DNA from: an uncultured Flammeovirgaceae bacterium
GTDB taxonomy: Bacteria > Bacteroidota > Bacteroidia > Cytophagales > Cyclobacteriaceae
Direction of reading: 5' to 3'
Length of the DNA stretch: 5,765 nucleotides
NCBI GenBank assembly: GCA_937138955.1
Contig: CAKZPJ010000025.1
Location: 1-5,765, forward strand
The position numbers and the translations under genes are program-made. Of the stretch, positions 1-5,201 are shown piece by piece (position 1 is the first letter of the stretch; the number at the start of each line of letters is the position of its first letter). The notes under the pieces are model-generated. The model had not been told where the DNA came from, did no database searches, and saw only the letters and a list, made by a program, of their open reading frames with translations.

Positions 1-218
1 ATACCAAGTACTCGGGCTGTATCTCGGATTCCGTTTCCGTTATGAGCCATACGCTCAATTTTATCTCTCACACCTGGTTTGTAGGCTTCATGGGTATAAT
101 CTGACTGAAAAGTTCTATTACAGACTTGGCACTTCAGGCGTTGATGTCCGCTCTGTTTGCCCATTTTGATTAACTTTTCACTTTGACAGTAACGGCATTG
201 TAAAGTTTGGAAGACCAT
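1..218 (-). CDS. IS1-family transposase, InsA-like N-terminal part (runs off the left edge)
   Basis: This is the N-terminal 72 codons of an IS1-type transposase reading frame; the rest lies beyond the left edge. The translation begins MVFQTLQCRYCQ and carries a zinc-ribbon pattern, with C8-x2-C11 followed by C30-x2-C33. After it comes YTHEAYKPGVRDKIERMAHN and a helix-turn-helix-like stretch ending in DTARVLG. From memory this parallels E. coli IS1 InsA, which has the same Cys pairs, a YT...PG segment and a 'MAxNGxGxRxTARxxGV' helix. InsA binds the element's ends, and in IS1 a frameshift joins it to the catalytic InsB part. Whether this copy is one ORF or two cannot be seen. The ATG at 218 is the first start after the candidate IS end. 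A TAnnTTTG-like box (TATTTTTG, minus strand, 229-236) lies just upstream but is very close to the start and has no clear -33 partner. Confidence 0.85.
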   Translation of the reverse strand, partial: MVFQTLQCRYCQSEKLIKMGKQSGHQRLKCQVCNRTFQSDYTHEAYKPGVRDKIERMAHNGNGIRDTARVLG

Positions 219-244
219 TGGTTTTTAGCAAAAATAAGTAAAAA

Positions 245-263
245 CTACTTTGACCCATCACCC
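245..263 (-). repeat. Candidate terminal inverted repeat of the IS1-family element
   Basis: On the minus strand the segment reads GGGTGATGGGTCAAAGTAG. The GGTGATG core matches the tip of E. coli IS1 ends, and it sits just upstream of the transposase start, as expected for the left inverted repeat. The base after the tip on the plus strand is 264. An 8-9 base target duplication would start there, but the partner copy is not in the window. Confidence 0.5.
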
Positions 264-490
264 TATTTCCTTAGGCATAAAACGTTTGCTGGCATAGTGT
301 GTAACCTTTAAGCGTACTAATTTACTCAAATAAGCACTCTTAAGAAATACTCATTAGCTAGATCTTTTTTACTTATAGGTCTAACTTTGTTAATGATTTT
401 AGCGAAGAAATTACACCTGGATTTACGATAACTTTATTGCTAGTAAATCTAATCTTTGGGATATTGGCACAATTTGTTTAGCCACACCAA
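264..490. other. AT-rich intergenic spacer, no gene seen
   Basis: This spacer between the IS end and the terminator of the sugar operon is AT-rich and has stop codons in every frame I followed. I see no tRNA, structured RNA or convincing small ORF. A single TAnnTTTG-like octamer on the plus strand (TAACTTTG, 382-389) has no -33 TTG and no gene behind it. The spacer may be the original flank of the operon into which the IS element inserted. Confidence 0.6.
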
Positions 491-525
491 CAAAAACGGG
501 CGAAGTAGTTATATACTTCACCCGT
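491..525 (-). terminator. Intrinsic terminator downstream of the oxidoreductase
   Basis: On the minus strand the sequence forms ACGGGTGAAGTA, a six-base loop (TATAAC), then TACTTCGCCCGT. That is a 12-pair stem with a single G-U wobble, followed directly by a run of T (491-495 side). It starts about 24 bases after the TAA of the Gfo/Idh/MocA gene, the right place and orientation to end the leftward operon. In the plus direction the wobble becomes a C-A mismatch and no T-run follows, so the signal works mainly for the minus strand. Confidence 0.88.
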
Positions 526-549
526 ATCAATTACTATCACAGCAATTGC

Positions 550-1710
550 TTATTTTTCAGCCCAATCAACATTGGTATCTTTCCAACTACGGTCAGCCGC
601 CGAATCTAGTACGGCTTCGCAGACTTTTTGGGTTTCGTGGGCATCTTTAAACGTGGGATGGCAGTCCGATTCGTCCTCTAAGCTCTTCAGAAAATCAGCT
701 ACTTGGTGCACAAACGAGTGTTCGTACCCTAACCCTAATCCAGGCACCCACCACTTATCGATGTACGGCTGGTCGGCATCGGTCACGTGGATAGACCTCC
801 AGCCCCGCACAATAGAATCATCGCCATGGTCAAAGTACTCCAGCCGATTGAGGTCGTGCAAATCCCATCGGATGGAGGCGTGTTCGCCGTTGATCTCAAA
901 AGTATACAGCGCTTTGTGCCCCCGGGCATAGCGAGTAGATTCAAACAAGCCCAGCGAGCCATTATCGAAGTGGCAGTGGAAGATGCAAGCATCATCAATA
1001 CCTACCTTCTGCTGCTCCCCACTATCAGCGTGAACCCGCTCTTTTACGAAGGTCTCAGTTACTGCTGATACATCCTGAATGCCGCCGTTGAGCCACATCG
1101 CGGTATCAATACAGTGAGCAAGCAGATCGCCAGTCACGCCAGAACCTGCTGCATCCTTATCTAATCGCCAGGTACCTTCGCCACCCTGGGGCACTTCGGG
1201 ACTGATGGTCCAGTCTTGTAGGAAGTTAGCGCGGTAGTGAAAAATCTTGCCCAGCTTACCCGAGTCAATTACCTGTTTCGCCAAGGTCACCGCCGGAAGG
1301 CGACGATAGTTATACCAGACAGTGGTGGCTACTCCAGCTTTTTCTACTGCCTCTACCATTGTTTGCGATTCTTCCAGCGTACGAGCCAAAGGCTTCTCGC
1401 ATAAAATCATCTTACCAGCTTCCGCGGCGGCAATAGCAATCTCAGCGTGAGTATCGTTGGGCGTACAAATGTCTACCGCATCAATATCGTCACGAGCAAT
1501 GAGCTTGCGCCAGTCAGTTTCGTACGATTCGTAGTTCCACTGCTCAGCGAAGGCTTTTACTTTATCTTCACTACGCGAACAAACAGCTTTCAGCACCGGA
1601 TGATACTGTAGGTCAGGAAAGAAATTGCTTACTCGGTTATAGCCGTTGGAGTGGGTACGACCCATAAAGCCCCGCCCAATTGTTCCTATTCTTAATTCTT
1701 TTTTATCCAT
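550..1710 (-). CDS. Gfo/Idh/MocA family NAD(P)-dependent oxidoreductase
   Basis: The 386-residue product is a typical full-length cytoplasmic Gfo/Idh/MocA dehydrogenase, a family that oxidises or reduces sugars, inositols and related polyols with NAD(P). The N-terminal Rossmann fold shows [12 protein letters not shown] at residues 9-20 (the GxGxxG pattern with H20). The family signature CEKPL is at 104-108, with K106 the usual catalytic lysine. The C-terminal domain carries [13 protein letters not shown] at about 190-202, where D195 and H199 fit the conserved Asp and His of the active site. No signal peptide or Tat motif is seen, unlike many secreted family members. The ATG at 1710 has no Shine-Dalgarno sequence, which is common in Bacteroidota. 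It is the last gene of the leftward cluster, 66 bases after the TIM-barrel epimerase and followed by a strong terminator. The exact substrate (glucose, myo-inositol or another polyol) cannot be assigned from sequence alone. Confidence 0.95.
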   Translation of the reverse strand: MDKKELRIGTIGRGFMGRTHSNGYNRVSNFFPDLQYHPVLKAVCSRSEDKVKAFAEQWNYESYETDWRKLIARDDIDAVDICTPNDTHAEIAIAAAEAGKMILCEKPLARTLEESQTMVEAVEKAGVATTVWYNYRRLPAVTLAKQVIDSGKLGKIFHYRANFLQDWTISPEVPQGGEGTWRLDKDAAGSGVTGDLLAHCIDTAMWLNGGIQDVSAVTETFVKERVHADSGEQQKVGIDDACIFHCHFDNGSLGLFESTRYARGHKALYTFEINGEHASIRWDLHDLNRLEYFDHGDDSIVRGWRSIHVTDADQPYIDKWWVPGLGLGYEHSFVHQVADFLKSLEDESDCHPTFKDAHETQKVCEAVLDSAADRSWKDTNVDWAEK

Positions 1711-1740
1711 TGTAAATTGAATATTGAAAGATTACAAATC

Positions 1741-1775
1741 AAAAATTGTTAATTGCACATTGCTAACTGCTAATT
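1741..1775 (-). repeat. Degenerate heptad tandem repeat between two operon genes
   Basis: On the plus strand four successive 7-base units read GTTAATT (1748-1754), GCACATT (1755-1761), GCTAACT (1762-1768) and GCTAATT (1769-1775), preceded by an AT-rich heptad. On the minus strand they read as AATTAGC-type units and start two bases after the stop codon of the TIM-barrel gene. They fill about half of the 66-base spacer before the oxidoreductase. I recall similar AATTAGC/AATTAAC spacers in other Bacteroidota genomes, but their role is not known to me. Confidence 0.55.
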
Positions 1776-1776
1776 G

Positions 1777-2805
1777 TCAACCCCAGCCGTGCTGCTCGCG
1801 CACTTTGATCATCAGGGCGAGAATGTCGTTCCAAGTTTGCTGCTTTTCCATTACATCATTATCAAACATACAGCCGTCCCAGCAGATGTGTTCGAAGGCT
1901 TTGGTTTGATTGCCGTTTTCGTCACGCAACCAGTAGCCAGCATCGTGAGCAACGTTTAGTTTACCATTGGGGTCGGTAGCCAGACAGTGGCGCCCGGTCT
2001 TATCGTGCGAGCCGGTTCCGTGTACCGTTCCGTCGTTCTGGGCTACGTGAAAATCAATCGTCCAGGGGCGAAGAGCTTCAGTTACCTTCTTCAACCCGGC
2101 TTCCAATGTATCCCGATCGTCCCAATCAAAATCTTGGGGTAGGATGCGGTCTTCAGGACGATTGTAGCCGAGTAGATACAGCAGTGTATGCGACATATCG
2201 GCTTGGAAACCCATGTTCGGACGGTCAACCGCTTCTAATGTATCTACCATGGTTTTCCAACTGTGCATACCGCCCCAGCAGATTTCTCCTTCGGCGGCCA
2301 GCTTTTCGTTGTAGTCAGCAGCTACATCGCAGGCTTCCTGGAAGGTCTTCACAATAAGTTTGTTGCTACCCTCAATATCCTGCGACCACTGTTCGGGACT
2401 TGAGGCGGTATCAATCCGGATGACTCCATAGGAGCGCACGCCGTGCTCCCTCAATACTTTTCCGAAGTGGCAGGCTTTGCGTACCATCTCTACGAATGTC
2501 TTACGGTCTTCATCGCTACCTAGTACCGGGCCACCCCAAATAGGAGCTACCAGGCTACCAACATTCAGGTTATGTCCGGCGATTTTATCCGCCAGCTTTT
2601 TGATGTCATCATCAGAACTATCAATTCCGATGTGTGGATCTAATAAGCCCAGATCAACTCCATCGAACTTCACTCCGTCTACCTCCGCCGCAGCGGTCAT
2701 CTCCAGCATAGTATCTAGTGGAATTACTGGTTGGGAATCGGGACCTTTACCGACAATGCCGGGCCAGGTTGCGTTGTGTAATTTAGGATAGGTGTGGTCG
2801 CTCAT
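1777..2805 (-). CDS. Sugar (phosphate) isomerase/epimerase, xylose-isomerase-like TIM barrel
   Basis: The 342-residue product fits the AP-endonuclease-2 / xylose-isomerase-like TIM-barrel superfamily, whose members epimerise or isomerise sugars, keto-sugars or inositol derivatives at a divalent metal. Candidate metal or active-site segments fall at the expected strand ends. They are the acidic [10 protein letters not shown] region (E174, H181), [14 protein letters not shown] (D203, H206) and DFHVAQNDG (D251, H253). A further conserved-looking segment is ICWDGCMF (about 307-314). There is no signal peptide, so it is cytoplasmic. The ATG at 2805 has no Shine-Dalgarno sequence; the preceding minus-strand leader is AAATAACCTAACATT. 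The gene lies 33 bases downstream of the DUF4926-like gene and 66 bases upstream of the oxidoreductase, so it is probably co-transcribed with the latter. Pairing an epimerase of this type with a Gfo/Idh/MocA enzyme is common in sugar and inositol catabolic loci. The substrate is unknown. Confidence 0.92.
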   Translation of the reverse strand: MSDHTYPKLHNATWPGIVGKGPDSQPVIPLDTMLEMTAAAEVDGVKFDGVDLGLLDPHIGIDSSDDDIKKLADKIAGHNLNVGSLVAPIWGGPVLGSDEDRKTFVEMVRKACHFGKVLREHGVRSYGVIRIDTASSPEQWSQDIEGSNKLIVKTFQEACDVAADYNEKLAAEGEICWGGMHSWKTMVDTLEAVDRPNMGFQADMSHTLLYLLGYNRPEDRILPQDFDWDDRDTLEAGLKKVTEALRPWTIDFHVAQNDGTVHGTGSHDKTGRHCLATDPNGKLNVAHDAGYWLRDENGNQTKAFEHICWDGCMFDNDVMEKQQTWNDILALMIKVREQHGWG

Positions 2806-2838
2806 AATGTTAGGTTATTTGTTGGTGAAAAATTTAAT

Positions 2839-3081
2839 TTATGTTATTGTTTCGGTCTCGAAGTGTAAAAGCATTAATTCCTCGATAGTCAGTGCAAGAC
2901 TTGTTGTTGTTTTTCCCTGTTTATCGGAAAACTCAATTTCGTAAATCCCCTTATCTAATTCCTCTACAACGGTTTCTACTTGCCCTTTTACTAGTTTCTC
3001 TTCAGGAATATCTTTTAATAGAGCTACTACATCCAGTAGCTTTAAAGGTGATTTATTGATATGGTTCATTTTCATAGTCAT
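2839..3081 (-). CDS. Small DUF4926-like protein
   Basis: The 80-residue protein has the look of DUF4926, a family of about 60-80 residues: KLLDVVALLKDIPEEKLVKGQ, then ETVVEEL, then YEIEFSDKQG and a closing LTIEELMLLHFE (about 14-75). The 'DVV-L-KDIP...L-KGQ-GTVVE' and 'YEVEF...G' elements are the parts I recognise. Here the usual GTVV is ETVV. The predicted fold is a small beta-barrel. The molecular role of the family is not established to my knowledge; members often sit beside small toxin-, immunity- or nuclease-like genes. Three in-frame ATGs (3081, 3075, 3069) could start it. The first has AGG about five bases upstream and is preferred. It lies between a palindrome-rich spacer and the TIM-barrel gene and is more AT-rich than the sugar genes, so it may be an acquired passenger. 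Confidence 0.8.
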   Translation of the reverse strand: MTMKMNHINKSPLKLLDVVALLKDIPEEKLVKGQVETVVEELDKGIYEIEFSDKQGKTTTSLALTIEELMLLHFETETIT

Positions 3082-3127
3082 TTTACCTAGTAGGATGCAA
3101 TATTCTTCTAAAAATATCTACCATTTC

Positions 3128-3241
3128 AAAAATGAACATCTTTGCCTGTTCATTTTTGTCTTGATACAAAAACGAACCAAAAAAATCAAGAAAGTTCAAA
3201 GCTTCCTCGCACAAATCTAACGCACACCCCGCTGAACTTTC
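3128..3241. repeat. Three-armed palindromic element plus flanking inverted repeat (candidate dispersed repeat)
   Basis: AAAAATGAAC (3128-3137) pairs perfectly with GTTCATTTTT (3148-3157) across a 10-base spacer. The same middle arm, extended to 3148-3159, also pairs with ACAAAAACGAAC (3166-3177) with one A/G difference across the loop CTTGAT. The two hairpins are mutually exclusive. Further along, GAAAGTTCA (3190-3198) pairs perfectly with TGAACTTTC (3233-3241) around a 34-base loop. This density suggests a structured mobile or intergenic repeat unit. Other copies cannot be seen in this window. Confidence 0.5.
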
Positions 3242-3354
3242 AGGCCGTCGCACCGCTGTCAAGAATCTTATAAAAAAAGCTTTCAAATGTTTCTAGTATT
3301 ATTTGCTTTACTAAAATAAATCGTTTTCCCAGGGAGTCATTACTTCCAATATCC

Positions 3355-3375
3355 TTGATATAAAGATAATATCAA
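3355..3375. other. Small AT-rich hairpin after the 128-residue gene
   Basis: TTGATAT and ATATCAA form a perfect 7-pair stem with a 7-base loop, about 31 bases downstream of the stop at 3407. It lacks GC pairs and a following T-run, so it is at best a weak terminator or a processing site. Confidence 0.3.
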
Positions 3376-3406
3376 ACGCATTTAGTCAGCAAATGTGGCT
3401 ACTTTC

Positions 3407-3793
3407 TTAATCTGCTGATACTGATTCCAATATTTTTAGTAGCCTCTCGAGCTCTTGGTTTCCTATGAGCTGATTAGTCTTGAATTCTTTATATTTTTTT
3501 GTTCCTTCAAAAAAGTTAATCTCGTATGTACCATCAGAGTTAGGAACTATCAAGATTCTTTTTTGATCTTCTCTCAATCCGTGTTCTACCGATCTTGATA
3601 AGATTAAATGATGGATTGAATTTCCCACTCTAAAAACTTTGTCAAGCCCTATTTCCCTCCAATATTCAATTGCTCCAATTAGTTGGGTTAAATATTCCCA
3701 TCCATTGTACTGCAAAATATGTTCGTAATGTTTTTCAACTTCATCCCAGGAATGTTGAAACCTCTTGACTATTTCTTCACTCCGCTTGTCCAA
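3407..3793 (-). CDS. Hypothetical protein, 128 residues, unknown family
   Basis: I do not recognise a family. The product is soluble-looking and charged, with no signal peptide, Cys residues or membrane segment. The first 50 residues look helical (HSWDEVEKHYEHI, then YLTQLIGAIEYWREIGL). A middle segment, KVFRVGNSIHHLILSRSVEHGL (52-73), has the feel of a conserved core. Beta-like ILIVPNSDGTYEINFFEG (80-97) follows, then a C-terminal helix, ELERLLKILES. In its own frame a TAA lies directly upstream, so the first possible start is the TTG at 3793. The good AGGAG (3819-3823) instead serves an ATG in another frame. The gene follows the isomerase-like cupin by 35 bases and could share its transcript. 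It is AT-rich compared with the flanking sugar genes. With the DUF4926-like gene it may be part of an accessory insertion, possibly of toxin/immunity type, but that is only a guess from size and company. Confidence 0.7.
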   Translation of the reverse strand: MDKRSEEIVKRFQHSWDEVEKHYEHILQYNGWEYLTQLIGAIEYWREIGLDKVFRVGNSIHHLILSRSVEHGLREDQKRILIVPNSDGTYEINFFEGTKKYKEFKTNQLIGNQELERLLKILESVSAD

Positions 3794-3812
3794 TTATTTT
3801 CTTCTTTTTCAT
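3777..3812 (-). other. Eleven-codon mini-ORF with its own Shine-Dalgarno, overlapping the next gene's TTG start
   Basis: On the minus strand AGGAG is followed six bases later by an ATG that encodes MKKKKIIGQAE and ends with TGA inside the first codons of the 128-residue gene. The frame differs from that gene. It could be a short leader peptide giving translational coupling, the remains of an original start separated by a one-base change, or chance. Removing one T near 3792 would turn ATTGGAC into ATGGAC and give the larger gene an ordinary ATG. Confidence 0.35.
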
Positions 3813-3818
3813 TTTATA

Positions 3819-3823
3819 CTCCT
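3819..3823 (-). promoter_or_regulatory. Shine-Dalgarno-like AGGAG, out of frame with the downstream gene
   Basis: AGGAG lies just after the TAG of the isomerase-like cupin gene and six bases before the ATG at 3812. It is the only strong Shine-Dalgarno match I noticed ahead of a gene start in this window. It is 25 bases from the TTG at 3793, too far to serve that start directly. Confidence 0.5.
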
Positions 3824-3828
3824 ACTAA

Positions 3829-5055
3829 CTACATAATATCAGCTGGCAAATCAGGGTTCTTGGGGCCAAAGTGTTTGAGCATTACGATGGGATCGGTAGC
3901 CGATTGGTTGGTGATTTTCACACCTTCTTTAGCGGCAGATTCGCTGACAAAGTACTCATCATGGGTTAGTTGACCGTAGCGAATCATGGTAGGAGTTTCA
4001 ATATCCCATTCGCCCATGGTGCCGTGTCCCTGCATCATTATCATGCCATAGGCCGCGCTGTCTTTAATCATGACGGTTTGGCCGGGTAGTACGGTCAGTT
4101 CCTTCGCGCTAAAATCGTGAGAGCGGTAGCATATCCATTTGTCTACGTAGCCTTCCATCTCGCTTTCTGGCTTCACCGCAATCGGAGCCATAAAGCGGGT
4201 TTCCAGTAAATTCGGATTAGTGTTCAGTTCCCAATCGATTACTTCAACTAACTGGGTATGGTCGCCCATTCGGTCTTCGGGGGTGCCGTTCCACAGTAGT
4301 TCTTCAGGAATAATGGCTTCGTTTACCAGCGACTGGTACATCGCAAATATGTCAGAAGCCTTCTGAGGCTCGTAAGTACACATGCTTCCTGGTGCGTGCA
4401 GCATTCCCGGAGGAACATCCCAACCCGTACCTGGTTCCAGCCGAAAGGCGGATGAATAGTTCGTAATTTTATTATCGCCCTTGGTGAAGTTCTTCAAGCA
4501 CTCCAGAATCTGTTCCTTAGTAGTACCGGGAGTAATACCGAAGAAGGTATAAGGAAAATCGCCGCCGTGATTATTTACCTGAGGCGGAAAATAGTACGCT
4601 TCGGGCTTGCCCGCTTGTCCGACCTTAGCCGCGTGTTCATCGTTGTGGTGAATATGGTGGGGCAGTGGACCCATGTTATCGAAGAACTTAGAGTACATGG
4701 GCCAACTTTGGTATTCATCCCAAAGGCGATCACCAATCAAACCACCCTTTAGTTCCTCCACTGCATCGCGCAGCAGAAATTGCTTTTCTTCACTACCATC
4801 GGTGAATACTACCGCACTCAGCCCTTCGTTTTCACCAGTGAGGGGGCCATTTTTAGCCGGAGTGGTCGATGAGAACCAACGTTCATCAATACCGCCGCGT
4901 TCTCCACCTAGCACATAATAATCATCGGGGTGAAGTTTGATTCTTCGTCCAGGTACGCAAAATGAGCGGGGTACCCAAGTGGGGGTTAATCGTAATATTC
5001 CTTGACCCTGGTCGAGGGCATCTTGCATAACGTTTATGTCTGTAAGCATTTTCAT
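3829..5055 (-). CDS. Class I mannose-6-phosphate-isomerase-like cupin protein
   Basis: The 408-residue protein resembles class I phosphomannose isomerases (ManA/PMI-like cupins), zinc enzymes that interconvert aldose and ketose sugar phosphates. The metal-binding core is recognisable. PLPHHIHHNDEHA (130-142) corresponds to the PMI QVHP segment, with H134 and H136 at the positions of the usual Gln and His. GKPEAYYF (149-156) supplies E152, and GWDVPPGMLHAPG (211-223) supplies H220. The Gln-to-His change is unusual against textbook PMIs, so the true substrate may be another sugar. A second cupin-like region (about 320-395, with LTVLPGQTVMI and MMQGHGTMGEW) follows, giving the bicupin layout expected of the family. 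No signal peptide is present. The ATG at 5055 is used, with a second in-frame ATG at 5049. The leader carries AAATAACC but no Shine-Dalgarno. The gene sits between the DUF4432-like gene and the 128-residue gene on the same strand, consistent with a sugar catabolic operon. Confidence 0.88.
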   Translation of the reverse strand: MKMLTDINVMQDALDQGQGILRLTPTWVPRSFCVPGRRIKLHPDDYYVLGGERGGIDERWFSSTTPAKNGPLTGENEGLSAVVFTDGSEEKQFLLRDAVEELKGGLIGDRLWDEYQSWPMYSKFFDNMGPLPHHIHHNDEHAAKVGQAGKPEAYYFPPQVNNHGGDFPYTFFGITPGTTKEQILECLKNFTKGDNKITNYSSAFRLEPGTGWDVPPGMLHAPGSMCTYEPQKASDIFAMYQSLVNEAIIPEELLWNGTPEDRMGDHTQLVEVIDWELNTNPNLLETRFMAPIAVKPESEMEGYVDKWICYRSHDFSAKELTVLPGQTVMIKDSAAYGMIMMQGHGTMGEWDIETPTMIRYGQLTHDEYFVSESAAKEGVKITNQSATDPIVMLKHFGPKNPDLPADIM

Positions 5056-5148
5056 AGGTTGGTTATTTCAAAATGATCCCAGATATGTTCCGGGATAGAT
5101 GGTTGATAATTATGGTTAAAGGTTAGAAGGTTTCATATCTGCAGACTT

Positions 5149-5187
5149 CCCCCCCCACGCCCCGGAACTTATCCGGGGTGTCCGGGG
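5149..5187. repeat. GC-rich hairpin with duplicated TCCGGGG arm and a C8 tract
   Basis: CCCCGGA (5160-5166) can pair with either of two copies of TCCGGGG (5172-5178, loop ACTTA; and 5181-5187). A run of eight C lies beside it at 5149-5156. The element sits in the 146-base spacer between the DUF4432-like gene and the isomerase-like cupin, about 15 bases after the upstream stop. There is no T-run on the minus side, so it is not a standard intrinsic terminator. It could be an attenuating or RNA-stabilising hairpin, or a copy of a dispersed intergenic repeat. Confidence 0.5.
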
Positions 5188-5201
5188 TCGTATTTCACAT
5201 C

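Larger units (their letters stand above)
1..263 (-). mobile_element. IS1-family insertion sequence, one end (partial)
   Basis: The InsA-like frame and the short sequence upstream of it form one end of an IS1-family element whose other end is outside the window. Read on the minus strand from about 262, the DNA begins GGTGATGGGTCAAAGTAG. The first seven bases equal the start of the E. coli IS1 left inverted repeat as I remember it. The start codon is about 44 bases inside this end, a spacing similar to that in IS1. The outer boundary (262 or 263) is inferred, because the matching right end and the target-site duplication cannot be checked here. Confidence 0.65.
3082..3406. other. AT-rich, palindrome-rich spacer, probably non-coding
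   Basis: This stretch separates the 128-residue gene from the DUF4926-like gene. A minus-strand frame of 67 codons (3083-3286) is open, but it begins with TTG, ends one base before the next gene, and its translation (with ESSAGCALDL and NFLDFFGSFLYQDK) resembles what I remember as translated dispersed repeats in Bacteroidota genomes rather than a protein family. The DNA is rich in inverted repeats: AAAAATGAAC / GTTCATTTTT, GTTCATTTTTGT / ACAAAAACGAAC, GAAAGTTCA / TGAACTTTC, and the 7-base pair TTGATAT (3355-3361) / ATATCAA (3369-3375). A TAnnTTTG octamer (TAGATTTG, minus, 3212-3219) is present without a clear -33 element, so a promoter for the DUF4926-like gene is possible but not shown. Confidence 0.55.

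Noticed and set aside
382..389. TAACTTTG as a plus-strand Bacteroidota promoter
   Set aside because: It has no TTG element at the proper distance and no plus-strand gene downstream; a single octamer is expected by chance in AT-rich DNA.
456..650. Plus-strand open frame of 64 codons across the terminator and the oxidoreductase end
   Set aside because: It covers a strong terminator hairpin and the 3' end of a well-supported gene on the other strand, and its translation resembles no family I know.
572..1068. Plus-strand frames (572-931, 787-1068) and a minus-strand frame (783-998) inside the oxidoreductase gene
   Set aside because: They are alternative frames of a clear Gfo/Idh/MocA gene, with low-complexity Ser/Pro-rich or incoherent translations.
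1724..1959. Two plus-strand frames over the epimerase 3' end and the heptad spacer
   Set aside because: They are antisense to the epimerase and the repeat spacer, and show no domain-like content.
2106..2791. Plus-strand frames opposite the TIM-barrel gene
   Set aside because: The translations are Ser/Pro/Arg-rich shadows of the coding strand.
3719..3973. Plus-strand frame spanning the junction of the 128-residue gene and the cupin gene
   Set aside because: It is antisense to two genes and their spacer; its hydrophobic N-terminus comes from the complementary AT-rich sequence.
4567..4918. Plus-strand frames opposite the cupin gene
   Set aside because: They are shadow frames of a gene with clear metal-site motifs on the minus strand.
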